A stretch of DNA of 36,072 nucleotides, from positions 1 through 36,072 of the forward strand of contig NZ_JAEEAP010000043.1 of assembly GCF_016103465.1 (NCBI RefSeq), given 5' to 3'. Below are positions 24,432 through 32,561 of the stretch, one piece after another (positions within the stretch are counted from its first letter, which is position 1; each line of letters opens with the position of its first letter). The DNA is from Streptomyces sabulosicollis. GTDB taxonomy: Bacteria; Actinomycetota; Actinomycetes; Streptomycetales; Streptomycetaceae. The notes beneath the pieces are model-generated. The model was not told the origin of the DNA. It saw only the letters and a program-made list of their open reading frames with translations, and ran no database searches. The position numbers and the translations under genes are program-made.

Positions 24432-24890
24432 TCAGTGGCTGCCGTCTGGTCTCATTGGCGGTGCGGTCACTGAGGTGTTCTGAGCCGCCCGGATGCGCCA
24501 GCCGCCGTGGGCGTACCAAGTCAGCGCCATGATCGGGGCTGAGGACCAACCCAGGGTCTGCTTGAACCGCCGGAAAGCGAGCTCCAGGTCGAATCCGCGC
24601 TGGAAGTCCAGGCCCTGCCAGGCCCGGTCAATGCCCGCGTCATCGACACCGGTCTCCCATGACCACAACCAGCACCGCCGGGCCGCCCGGCCTTTCGACA
24701 GGTGCTCGGCCTCTGACCGGATCAACGTGCCCTCGATCAGTTGGCGTTGGCCTTCGTGGTCCAGCCAGGCGGCCTGGTGGGTCAGCCGCAGGTGGGCCCG
24801 GTCCGGCGCCCGCGTGACGGCCTTGCCGTAGTTGGAGGTGGCGGTGCGAGTGGTGACCGCCGGCTCGGGCCATGTCTCGGGCTTGGCGAA
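24432..24890 (-). pseudogene. DDE transposase C-terminal fragment (IS4/IS701-like)
   Basis: A continuous minus frame reads PETWPEPAVTTRTATSNYGK, AHLRLTHQAAWLDHEGQRQL, IEGTLIRSEAEHLSK, RCWLWSWETGVDDAGIDRAW and FDLELAFRRFKQTLGW. This matches the C-terminal half of the transposase group annotated in Streptomyces as NF041680, including the E-containing RRF-(D/E)LE-FRRFKQTLGW motif. The N-terminal half is absent. After QTLGW the sequence becomes unrelated and stops at 24432. Confidence 0.65.
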
Positions 24891-24958
24891 GCTGGACTCC
24901 GGCCCGTGGGGGGATCGAGCCCTCGGTGGCCAGCCGGGGGCTCTCCTGTTGCGGATCC

Positions 24959-24980
24959 GGTTCGAGTCCCGTTACTCACC
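24959..24980 (+). other. tRNA 3'-end-like sequence, possible attachment site
   Basis: GGTTCGAGTCCCGTTACTCA followed by CC looks like a tRNA T-loop (GGTTCGAGTCC) and acceptor-stem 3' strand, closest by eye to actinobacterial tRNA-His 3' ends. No matching 5' acceptor strand or anticodon arm lies in the 75 bases upstream, and the upstream T-stem strand does not pair well, so it is not an intact tRNA gene. Integrative elements commonly leave such 3' tRNA pieces as att sites. Confidence 0.4.
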
Positions 24981-24986
24981 CTCCTC

Positions 24987-25030
24987 GAAAGAGGCCGCTG
25001 ACCTGCGAACGTGGGATAGCGGCCTCTTTC
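24987..25030 (+). terminator. Strong hairpin terminator after tRNA-like 3' end
   Basis: Perfect 13-bp stem GAAAGAGGCCGCT (24987-24999) / AGCGGCCTCTTTC (25018-25030) with an 18-base loop. The placement 6 bases after the tRNA-like end is what a real tRNA transcription unit would show. Confidence 0.75.
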
Positions 25031-25216
25031 ATCTCTCACTGTGGCCACGCTCGTGATCCCGGAGAGCGCAGGGTGGTCGACGCCAGCCCCGTCCTGCCAC
25101 AGGGGCAGTCGGCCGGGACGCGACTGCGGGACGTCGACGAGCAGGCGTCCGCGGAAGCGGGTCGGGGCCTTGACGTAGCTGTGCCGGGCACCATCGCCTC
25201 GTCCACCCTCCGCGTG

Positions 25217-25245
25217 TCCACAACGCCCCACACACCCGATATAGT
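25217..25245 (+). promoter_or_regulatory. Candidate promoter of the lipoprotein gene
   Basis: TCCACA (25217-25222) and TATAGT (25240-25245) are spaced by 17 bases; transcription would begin about 40 bases before the ATG at 25291. Confidence 0.4.
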
Positions 25246-25290
25246 GCTCATCCCCCCACACGTCATATCCGTGCACACTCAGGGGGATAC

Positions 25291-25911
25291 ATGCGCGCCC
25301 AAGCCGTTGCCGTCATCACCGCCGCCATCCTGTGCCTGTCTCTTACCGCATGCGGTAGCGAGGACGACAAGGGCAGCGACATCAGCACCAACCCCAAGAC
25401 TGAGTCCTCATCACAAGCCGCCGCCACCGAAGAGACCGGGGACGCCGAGGACGCAGAGGACGCCGCCGCGGCGGAAGCGTCCGAGCAGCCCAAGGACGCC
25501 CGTGTCGGTGACACCATCACGCTCTCGGGCCAAGAGGATCGCGAACAGCTCGACGTCACCATGAGGAAGTGGCTGGACCCCGCCAAGAGTGCCGACGAAT
25601 TCACCACGCCCGCCGCAGGAAAGCGCTGGGTCGCGGTACAGATCCAGCTCACCAACACCGGCACCACCACGTACAGCGACAGCCCGTCCAACTGCGTCCA
25701 GGCCGCGGACACCGACGGCCAGCGGTTCGACGCCACGTTCGCGGACATCACGGCCGGTCCCCAGATGACCTCCGACCTCAAGCTCCCCGCGGGCGACAGG
25801 GCACTGGGCTGGGTCGTTGTCGAGGTACCCAAGGCATCGAAGATCGCCACACTGCAGTTCACGATGAACAGTGGATTCGCCGAGGAGACCGGCCAGTGGA
25901 AGATCGGCTAG
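25291..25911 (+). CDS. DUF4352-type lipoprotein
   Basis: A 206-residue predicted lipoprotein with signal peptide and lipobox LTAC (Cys21). It is followed by an acidic Ala/Glu/Asp-rich linker (about 25-68) that would span from the membrane, then a compact beta-sandwich domain (about 70-206) with VGDTITL, KRWVAVQIQLTNTGTTTYS and a late W-VVEVPK strand, as in DUF4352. Such domains sit on the outer face of the cell membrane; function unknown. GGGGG lies 5 bases upstream of ATG 25291. Single gene. Confidence 0.82.
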   Translation: MRAQAVAVITAAILCLSLTACGSEDDKGSDISTNPKTESSSQAAATEETGDAEDAEDAAAAEASEQPKDARVGDTITLSGQEDREQLDVTMRKWLDPAKSADEFTTPAAGKRWVAVQIQLTNTGTTTYSDSPSNCVQAADTDGQRFDATFADITAGPQMTSDLKLPAGDRALGWVVVEVPKASKIATLQFTMNSGFAEETGQWKIG

Positions 25912-25935
25912 TCACCGCTGCCGGGACTACTCGGA

Positions 25936-26292
25936 CTACTCCACCGGCTCCACCAGGAGCGTGGTGTGCTGGTTGTCATAGCCCTCCACCATCACGAGTG
26001 TGCATGCCTTGACCACCGCTTGATAGACCCGTTTCACCTCGAGGTCGCCGCGGGGGACCAGCGGATACGGATGGAGTATCAGGCCGCCGTTGCCCCCTCG
26101 GCTTGCGTGCACATGGTTCATGTACCGGATGCCGGTGTCCAGGTCGAGTATGGCTGGGTACTGACACGGGTCCATCCAGGTCAGGGGCTTGTGCCGCTTC
26201 TTCTCCGGCCGTATGTCGACGAACTCGGTGACCTCGATCTTGTGTCCCGCAGGTACCGCGGCGGGGTAGTTCAGGGCGAGTGTTAAGGCCAT
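25936..26292 (-). CDS. Conserved hypothetical protein (118 aa)
   Basis: A soluble protein with no signal peptide. Motifs include PAAVPAGHKIEVTEFVDIRP, LTWMDPCQYPAILDLDTGIR, YMNHVH, GGLILHPYPLVPRGDLEV and KACTLVMVEGYDNQHTTLL. It resembles uncharacterised Streptomyces proteins that I recall but cannot attach to a named family. There is no clear Shine-Dalgarno sequence before ATG 26292, so a downstream start is possible. It converges with the lipoprotein gene 24 bases away. Confidence 0.6.
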   Translation of the reverse strand: MALTLALNYPAAVPAGHKIEVTEFVDIRPEKKRHKPLTWMDPCQYPAILDLDTGIRYMNHVHASRGGNGGLILHPYPLVPRGDLEVKRVYQAVVKACTLVMVEGYDNQHTTLLVEPVE

Positions 26293-26497
26293 GTGATGAG
26301 CATAAGGAGGGACGGACCGACTCCGGCCGCAACCGCGGAGCCAGCTCGCTCAGCACGGGCCCGCCGCAGCGCGCGGAAACGGCTGCTGTCCGCGGCCTTT
26401 TCCGCGCGGCACTACTGGGGCCTGTCCGGCGGATCATCGCCCCACGGCAGGTGAGCCATGGGGCAATGATCCACGGGACGCGCCTGGGGAGTGGTTG

Positions 26498-27004
26498 TCA
26501 GGTCATCGCGAACTTGGCAACGTACTCATCGAAGGGCTCGATGCCGACTTCCGCACGGAGTTCGTCCATGCGCTCGGGGTCTTCACAGGGCCACGGAACC
26601 GGTGAGCCGTCCTTCACGCCGACGATCTGGGTGCCGTAGACCTGCTTGCGGCCCTCATTGACCAGCGTGCGGTCGCGCAGGAAGGCCAGCTCGCGCGGGC
26701 TGGCCGAGCCTGCCGACACCGCCTGCTCCATCAGTTGGAGGGCGCGCCGCTGGACATCGAGTTGCCGGTCGGCGTGCTGGGCGATGAGCCACGCCGCGCG
26801 TGCGGCTTCCTCGCCGACCAGTTCTGCGGTCGGCCAGCCGTACGCGTCCATGATCTCACCGAGTCGGTCGCCGTGCCGTGCGGTCAGCCGGCGCCACGCC
26901 AACTGCTCGGCCGGAGCATCGCTGTTCGCGCGGACTGAGGACTGGTGATCGGCCGCGGCCATGTGGGTGAGTTCCACCGCCAGCGCGGCAAAGTCGTGCG
27001 TCAC
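26498..27004 (-). CDS. DUF6624 domain protein
   Basis: A 168-residue soluble helical protein. WRRLTARHGDRLGEIMDAYG, WPTAELVGEEAARAAWLIAQ, HADRQLDVQRRALQLMEQAV, LAFLRDRTLVNEGRKQVYGT and the end region VPWPCEDPERMDELRAEVGI match the DUF6624 pattern of bacterial proteins of unknown function. I place the start at GTG 27004 because GGGAG lies 6-7 bases upstream; a TTG at 27010 is also in frame. It appears monocistronic. Confidence 0.75.
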   Translation of the reverse strand: MTHDFAALAVELTHMAAADHQSSVRANSDAPAEQLAWRRLTARHGDRLGEIMDAYGWPTAELVGEEAARAAWLIAQHADRQLDVQRRALQLMEQAVSAGSASPRELAFLRDRTLVNEGRKQVYGTQIVGVKDGSPVPWPCEDPERMDELRAEVGIEPFDEYVAKFAMT

Positions 27005-27245
27005 TCTCAACTCCCTGGGTGCGTGGGTGCGTTGCGCCCGTCGACGGCAACCCTAAAGGCGCATATGAGACGTAAAGATCACCCCGGAGAACGGTGACAG
27101 GCGCCTCGCCGCACCCGGATAATGGATCTATGATCCTCCGCCGCCGCAGGTAGTCCGGCACGGATGTGTCGCTGCGCGTGAACAGGTGCTGGCGTCGAGA
27201 GTGACGCGGCTCAGGGCGCGGCTGTTGAGGATGGTCATGGCGCTC

Positions 27246-28277
27246 TCAGGCTGCGGCTCGCTCGTGGGGCGGGCGTCGGCGCAGGTCCGTGCGGCTGAGG
27301 GAGGGTGGCGTGTAGGAGACGTCCAGAGGGCTGATGTCGGTGCCGGGCGGGACGATCGCATCGATCTTGTCGAGGATGTCGTCGCCGAGGGTGAGGGTGG
27401 CGCCGGCGAGCAGGTCGTCGAGTTGGTCCATGGTCCGCGGGCCGATGATGGCGGAGGTGACATCGGGGTGGCTGGTGGCGAAGGCCATGGCCAGGTGTGT
27501 GAGGGAGTGACCGGCTTCTTCGGCGAGGGTGAGCAACTGCTCGACCGCATCAAGCTTCCGTTCGTCCGTGAGGTGCCCGGGGACCCACCGCATGCGGGCG
27601 TTGTCGGGCCGCTGGGCATCCTTGCGGTAGCGGCCGGTGAGCAGGCCCATGGCCAGCGGGCTCCACACCAGAACGCCCAGGCCGTAGCGGCGGCAGGCGG
27701 GCAGGACCTCACGCTCGATGCCGCGGTTGAGGATGGAGTAGGTGGGCTGCTCGGTACGCAAGCGGTGCAGCCCACGCTGTTGGGACACCCACTGGGCTTC
27801 GACGATGTCCGAGGCCGGCAGGTTGGAGGAGCCGACCGCTCGGACCTTTCCGGCACGCACGAGGTCGGTGAGAGCGGAGAGGGTCTCCTCGATGTCCGTG
27901 TGCGGGTCGGGGTGGTGGATCTGGTAAAGGTCGATGTAGTCGGTCTGCAGCCGCTTCAGCGAACCCTCGACTGCCTTGATGGTCCAGCGCCGGGAACTGC
28001 CGCCGCGGTTGGGGCCTTCGCCCATCGGGCCGTTGAACTTGGTCGCCAGCACGACCTCGTCACGGCGTCCTTTGAGGGCCTTGCCGACGATCTCCTCGGT
28101 CTCGCTGTGGCCGTAGACATCAGCGGTGTCGACGAAGTTGATGCCCGCCCCGAGCGCTCTGTGGATCATGCGCGCGCAGTCGTCGTGATCCGGATTGCCC
28201 ATCTTGCCGAACACCATGGTTCCCAGGCAGTAGGCGCTGACTTCAATCCCGGTCCGTCCCAGCTTCCGCATCCGCAC
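27246..28277 (-). CDS. Aldo/keto reductase
   Basis: A 343-residue NADPH-dependent reductase of the YdhF/Tas-like (potassium-channel beta-subunit-like) branch. The catalytic tetrad is visible: Asp50, Tyr55 (DTADVYGHSE), Lys80 (LATKFN) and His121 (DLYQIHHPDP). Later motifs GVLVWSPLAMGLLTGRY and VTSAIIGPRTMDQL complete the barrel and cofactor site. It reduces aldehydes or ketones, with unknown natural substrate. GTG 28277 is preceded by AAGGAAG; ATG 28271 is an alternative two codons in. A broken VOC-family gene lies just upstream on the same strand. Confidence 0.9.
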   Translation of the reverse strand: MRMRKLGRTGIEVSAYCLGTMVFGKMGNPDHDDCARMIHRALGAGINFVDTADVYGHSETEEIVGKALKGRRDEVVLATKFNGPMGEGPNRGGSSRRWTIKAVEGSLKRLQTDYIDLYQIHHPDPHTDIEETLSALTDLVRAGKVRAVGSSNLPASDIVEAQWVSQQRGLHRLRTEQPTYSILNRGIEREVLPACRRYGLGVLVWSPLAMGLLTGRYRKDAQRPDNARMRWVPGHLTDERKLDAVEQLLTLAEEAGHSLTHLAMAFATSHPDVTSAIIGPRTMDQLDDLLAGATLTLGDDILDKIDAIVPPGTDISPLDVSYTPPSLSRTDLRRRPPHERAAA

Positions 28278-28384
28278 GGTGACTCGCTTCCTTCCGCTTC
28301 TCTATGTGCTCGGTGCCTGCGCCGTCCGGACCGCCAGTACGGCCGCGGCGGCCCGGACGGCGCAGGCGTACCAGGTCGGCTGGA

Positions 28385-28577
28385 TCAGCCGTTGTACTGG
28401 GCAGCGACGTCCAGGACCCAGGTGACGCCGAAGCGGTCGGTGAGCATGCCGTACAACGGCGCCCGCGTCCTTATAGGTGACCGCGGCGGTACGTCCGCCG
28501 AAGACGGACTGGTAAAAGTCCAGCGCCTCACGTGCAGCGCCCCGGAAATTCAGGTGAGTCGTGGTCGTGACGGACAT
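28385..28577 (-). pseudogene. VOC/PhnB-family gene with internal deletion
   Basis: ATG 28577 begins MSVTTTTHLNFRGAAREALD then FYQSVFGGRTAAVTYKDAGA, the standard N-terminus of a PhnB-like VOC protein. It then jumps out of frame to PLYGMLTDRFGVTWVLDVAA, QYNG and stop at 28385, the standard C-terminus. About 80 central residues are deleted, along with the metal site. Intact homologues are about 135-140 residues. Confidence 0.75.
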
Positions 28578-29357
28578 GGCCTGCTCCTTGCTTCGATGTG
28601 ACGAATACGCCGCTGACCGTCCACGCCAGCGACCGCCGTGACCAGGGGCTATGCCTCCCGGACGGCTCGCATGCCACTATGGCGAAGGTAAAGGACAGGA
28701 TGTGACCTGTACTGCGGGGAGGCTGGTGTGCCGAGCGTCGGTGGACACCGGACGGTACGCGGGGGCCCAGCGACGCGCCGTGTCATCCCTCTTGCCACTG
28801 GTGTCCTGGTCCGGCTCGTCGTCCTCGCTGGACGCGGTGACGGTCTCCCTCATCGAGGAGCGGGAGGCCGTGGCCTGGTCACCGCACCGGGGCCCTGAGC
28901 TTGCGCAGACAGCCGCCGAACGCCACCTTCTGGGTGCGCGTTCAGCTGTCACATTGTCGGTTCCTCTTCAGTCGGCGACGCGGTTTCCTCCCCTGACGGA
29001 CTGGAGAGGAGACCGGCGCGAGCTCGCACCATATCGGCACGCGCATGGACAAGGAGAGCAACAGCCTGCTGCGGCAGGATGAAGGCCCGAACCCCGGCGG
29101 CCGGGGTTCGGGCCATGTGCTGGCGAGGAACACGTTCAGTCGGCCTTCGGGTCGTGGTCGACAGCCCTGGCGCTTCACGGTGGACGCTTCGGGCGTCCGC
29201 CAGGTTCCGGCCGCGACCGTGCTACAGGCACGGGGCCATCTCTCCGGGCCCACGGCCGCGCCGGTCACCGTCGTGGCCCAGTGCGCCGGCGGGCGCCGCC
29301 GAGTCGTTGACCGGATTGCCGCCGGGTGCCTCGGGCAGGGCGTGTTTCCCGCTCTGC
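28578..29357. other. Gene-free stretch with an orphan terminator
   Basis: About 780 bases with open frames on both strands but no family I recognise and no convincing start region. The only clear element is the very strong hairpin at 29084-29114. This looks like DNA from which a gene has decayed. Confidence 0.4.
29084..29114. terminator. Perfect 14-bp hairpin
   Basis: Arms GGCCCGAACCCCGG (29084-29097) and CCGGGGTTCGGGCC (29101-29114) with a 3-base CGG loop. It lies 243 bases past the stop of the ALF-repeat gene (minus strand), with no intact gene immediately before it on either strand. Confidence 0.7.
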
Positions 29358-29957
29358 CTAACCGGCCACCTCGTACTGCCCCACCTCACGGAAGGAGCGC
29401 AGGGCTTCCGGGGAACCGTCGTCGAGGGCAGCGTTGGCCGCGGCTCGCAGGGCATCACTGATGTTCGGATCCGCGAGCATGCGAGCTATGTAGACGGCGT
29501 CGTCCTCGGCCTGGGCCAGTCGGTAGCCGGTCTCCAGCCAGGCGCGCATCTCCTCCGGGGAGTCGTTGTCGAGGAGCTTGTTGGCCTCCTCGATGACGCG
29601 CTTGTCATTGTTCTGCGTTGCCACGTAGAGGATGCGGGTGATGGCGACCCGGTCGTCCTCGGCCTGAGCCAGTCGGTAGCCGGTCTTCAGGAAGGTGCGC
29701 ATGTCATCCACGGTGCCGTTGAGGGCCTCATTGGCCTCTCGGGTGACCCCCCGGCCGCTGTCCTCGTCCGCCAGGATGGCGGCGATCGCTGCACGCAGTT
29801 CGTCCTCCGACATCTCGTCCACCGGTGTGTCGGACACGGTCGCCACGGTGGTGGTGGCCGGGGCCGCCGGACCGTTGGCAAACGCCGGGGCGGAGAAGAG
29901 AAGGGCCGGGGCCAGGGCGGTGGCCACGACGAGCAGAACGGCACGCGTCGGTCTCAT
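29358..29957 (-). CDS. Secreted ALF-repeat protein
   Basis: A 199-residue exported protein with a signal peptide cleaved after AFA (residue 27). It then has an Ala/Thr-rich spacer and three to four copies of a roughly 45-residue helical ALF-type repeat: EANEALNGTVDDMRTFLKTG-YRLAQAEDD, EANKLLDNDSPEEMRAWLET-GYRLAQAEDD and AANAALDDGSPEALRSFREV. Such repeats are frequent in Streptomyces exported proteins, function unknown. The start at ATG 29957 has GGAGG 9 bases upstream. The protein ends soon after the last repeat without an enzymatic or anchor domain, so it is shorter than many relatives. Confidence 0.82.
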   Translation of the reverse strand: MRPTRAVLLVVATALAPALLFSAPAFANGPAAPATTTVATVSDTPVDEMSEDELRAAIAAILADEDSGRGVTREANEALNGTVDDMRTFLKTGYRLAQAEDDRVAITRILYVATQNNDKRVIEEANKLLDNDSPEEMRAWLETGYRLAQAEDDAVYIARMLADPNISDALRAAANAALDDGSPEALRSFREVGQYEVAG

Positions 29958-30113
29958 GAATATATGCCTCCGTGTTCGAACTTCGGGTATGCAGATGATC
30001 AACCATGCGCGCCGAAATCGCATCAGGAATCGCTTAGTCCGGAAAAGGGCCGCTACAACGGCCATGGCCCTGCGCGCCGTGCCGTCTCGCCGTGGTCCGG
30101 TGGCCCGGACGGG

Positions 30114-30527
30114 CTACCGCCTCGGTCCCGCGACGGCGTAGGCGGTGGTGCCGGCGATCGCGAGGGCCAGGGCTGTCCACGTGCCCGCCGCCGTGTCGGG
30201 TGGCAGCATCATCCAGGACGCCACCTGCCTCGGCACACTCGTCGGGGGCGGGGCGAAGAACGAGAACGAGAGCCAGGCGAACGGCAGCGTCCACGCGTAC
30301 TGCCCCCCGCACACCGCAGCCCCGGCGAGCCCCATCAGGCCCGCGCTGTCCCGCACGACGAACGCGGCGGTGGCCAGGTCCTCCCCCGTCGCCTGCACCG
30401 CCAGCAGCACCACGGCGACGACCGCGCCGGCGAGCAGCACATGCACCGCCCTGCGGGGTGCCCAGCGGATCGCGGCCGTCCGGTCCAGCGCGAGGTCCTG
30501 CCCGCTGAGCCCGGTCGAGACCGCCAT
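30114..30527 (-). pseudogene. C-terminal part of an integral membrane (ABC-transporter-like) protein
   Basis: From MAVSTGLSGQDLALDRTAAI the frame gives three hydrophobic segments (about VLLAGAVVAVVLLAV, SAGLMGLAGAAVCGG, WTALALAIAGTTAYAVAG) and the charged end GPRR. This resembles the C-terminal region of Streptomyces ABC-exporter-associated membrane proteins. The N-terminal part is missing where an IS630 fragment adjoins at about 30550, and no ATP-binding partner is nearby. It is probably a remnant. Confidence 0.5.
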
Positions 30528-30550
30528 CGGTCGGGCTGGGCCAGCCAGGG

Positions 30551-30728
30551 CAGGCCCGACCGGCTTCCGGCCACCTTCCACCGCGCCCACGGAGTGCGCT
30601 ACGTCCACCGCTGCTACTCCGTCGCCAACCACACGCTCTGGGGTGTCAACCAGCGCCGCAAGGGCGCCGATCGCAGTCTCGCCGAGCTCAAGAACATCCG
30701 GGCGGCCAGGAACAAGGTCGGGCCCTGA
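30551..30728 (+). pseudogene. IS630-family transposase fragment
   Basis: The frame reads RPDRLPATFHRAHGVRYVHR, CYSVANHTLWGVNQRRKGAD and RSLAELKNIRAARNKVGP, the middle of an IS630 transposase (compare THGVTYFHGCYSVGDDKLWG...RRK.AD..L.ALKSIRAARPDG). It stops just before the DDE-domain LDN motif. No terminal repeats were recognised. Confidence 0.7.
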
Positions 30729-30735
30729 AGCCCCG

Positions 30736-31389
30736 TCAGGTCCCTTCGGGCTTGCGGGCCAGCAGGCAGGCGTGCGGTCTGTTCACCCGTCCGCCGGGCT
30801 CCTGCTCCAGCCTTGCGGTGACGACGAGTCCGGCCTGCTCCAGCAGGCCGACGATGCTCTCCAGTGGCAGGAGGTACGACTCGTAGGACACCGGACGGCC
30901 ATAGCCCTGCGTCGGCCGCAGCCGTTCATCGCCGACATAGTCCCCCCAGAGCAGATAGCCGCCGGGCGCCAGCGTGCGGTGGAACTCGGCGAACACCGCC
31001 GGCAGCCACTTGGGAGGCGTGTGGTGGGTGGAGTACCAGGCCAGGATGCCGCCGAGCTCGTCACTCCTCATCTCCAACGCGGTCATCGAGCCCTCGGTGA
31101 ACCGCAGGTTCGGATAGGCGTGCCGGGCCAGCCCGATCATCTTCGGTGACAGATCGACACCGAAGGCGGACACTCCCAGCCCGGCCAGGTGCGCCGTCAC
31201 GCGGCCGGGGCCGCATCCCAGGTCCGCGACCGGCTCCGGACCAGCGGTCCGCACGAGCTCGGCAAACCCCGCCAGCATCGCACGTGACAGCGGGTCCATC
31301 GCGGCTGGAGGCGGGACGCGTTCGACGTAATCAGCGGCGACCGTGTCGTACGACTCGCGCACAGCGGTCAGAAAAGAGGGCTCAGCCAT
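30736..31389 (-). CDS. Class I SAM-dependent methyltransferase
   Basis: A 217-residue methyltransferase with SAM-binding motif I VADLGCGPG at 54-62, the acidic residue of motif II in FGVDLSPKMI, and a post-I GG(I)LAWYSTHH region. The C-terminal LAPGGYLLWGDYVGDE is the typical motif III. The substrate is unknown. I start at ATG 31389 where family similarity begins (SFLTAVRESYDTVAADYVER); no strong Shine-Dalgarno sequence precedes it. It follows another methyltransferase gene on the same strand by about 110 bases. Confidence 0.85.
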   Translation of the reverse strand: MAEPSFLTAVRESYDTVAADYVERVPPPAAMDPLSRAMLAGFAELVRTAGPEPVADLGCGPGRVTAHLAGLGVSAFGVDLSPKMIGLARHAYPNLRFTEGSMTALEMRSDELGGILAWYSTHHTPPKWLPAVFAEFHRTLAPGGYLLWGDYVGDERLRPTQGYGRPVSYESYLLPLESIVGLLEQAGLVVTARLEQEPGGRVNRPHACLLARKPEGT

Positions 31390-31501
31390 GCGGGCGAGGT
31401 TAGACCAGAGGAGCGACAGGCGTGTGCCACGGCCTTGAGTTGACCTGAGCGATGTCCACCGCCGTGGACACCCGGCCAGGTCACCACCGTGGCCGTTTCG
31501 C

Positions 31502-32326
31502 TCAGCGGGATGCCAAAAGGCCGTACAGCAGAGGGATCTCCGGCTCCGGCAGCCGCCACCAGCCGGATGAGCCACGAACCATATGGGGCCAGCGCGGCCA
31601 GGGCAGTTCAGGGCTCTCGCGCAGCCGCCGGATGTCCAGACCCGCCCCGATCACGGCGTTGACGACCTCGCCCAGCCCGTGCATCCACTCGTAGCTGTCG
31701 GTGGCGCCCTCGACGGCCGGGCCGTCGGTGTAGGTGTGGGTCGCGTCGCGGTGTACGGGGCCGCCGCCACCCAAGTAGTCATGCCTCAGCAGGAGTTCGG
31801 GACCCTCCCCAGGGGCGGGCTTGGGGCCCAGCGAATTGAGGAGCGGGTGGAACTCCACGACATACAAGCGGCCGCCGGGGCGCAGCAGTCCGGCGACGAC
31901 ACCAGCCCAGCGGTTCAGGTCGGGGAGGTAGCACAGGGCACCCTTGCCGGTGTAGATGACGTCGAACCGCCGCCCGCCGAGGGCCTCCACGGCGTCGTAC
32001 ACATTGGCCTGTACGTACCTCACGTCGGAGCCGGCACGCGCCGCGATGCTTCTCGCGGCCGTCACAGATGCCGCGGAGAAGTCGAGGCCGACGGTCCGCG
32101 CCCCGCGCTGCGCGAAGGCGATCGTCTCCGTGCCGAGGTGGCACTGCAGGTGCAGCACGTCGCGGCCGACCACCTCACCGAGGTCCTCCCACTCCCACGG
32201 AGCGAACCAGCGCAACGGGTCGGGATCCCCGTCGATCCCGTAGAACCGGCTGGCAAGGTGGACCGGGGTCCGGGCGTCCCAGTTCGACTGGTTGGCCCGC
32301 ATCATCCGCTCGTACGCGTCGGTCAT
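31502..32326 (-). CDS. Class I SAM-dependent methyltransferase
   Basis: A 274-residue methyltransferase of the actinobacterial group with a divergent SAM motif LHLQCHLGTETIAFAQ (about 58-73), followed by VGLDFSAASV and DVIYTGKGALCYLPDL. The N-terminal MMRANQSNWDARTPVHLASR and late YEWMHGLGEVVNAVIGAGL are characteristic of the group. The substrate is unknown. The start at ATG 32326 fits family length; the upstream Shine-Dalgarno sequence is weak (GTGAG). It is unrelated in sequence to the methyltransferase downstream apart from the common fold. Confidence 0.85.
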   Translation of the reverse strand: MTDAYERMMRANQSNWDARTPVHLASRFYGIDGDPDPLRWFAPWEWEDLGEVVGRDVLHLQCHLGTETIAFAQRGARTVGLDFSAASVTAARSIAARAGSDVRYVQANVYDAVEALGGRRFDVIYTGKGALCYLPDLNRWAGVVAGLLRPGGRLYVVEFHPLLNSLGPKPAPGEGPELLLRHDYLGGGGPVHRDATHTYTDGPAVEGATDSYEWMHGLGEVVNAVIGAGLDIRRLRESPELPWPRWPHMVRGSSGWWRLPEPEIPLLYGLLASR

Positions 32327-32561
32327 GGGCTCACTATGGCAGGCGCGTGAGTCCGTGGACGAACCAACTTGTCCGGACGCGCGGAGCCACGCGGCGGCTT
32401 CCGTCCGGAGCGCCGGAGTCCGAGAAGTCATGGGCCGCGCCCTGAGGTACCTGATCGCCGCGTGGCTGTCCGGTCGGCGGCCGGTCGGCTCAGCCGGTGG
32501 CCGGATCCGCGGGGCGGGTCGGGCCGCCGGGTGCCAGGTCCGTCCGGTCGGCCCGTACGGC

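Noticed and set aside
24885-24982. An intact tRNA gene
   Set aside because: Only the T-loop and 3' acceptor-like strand are convincing; there is no pairing 5' acceptor strand, D-arm or anticodon arm.
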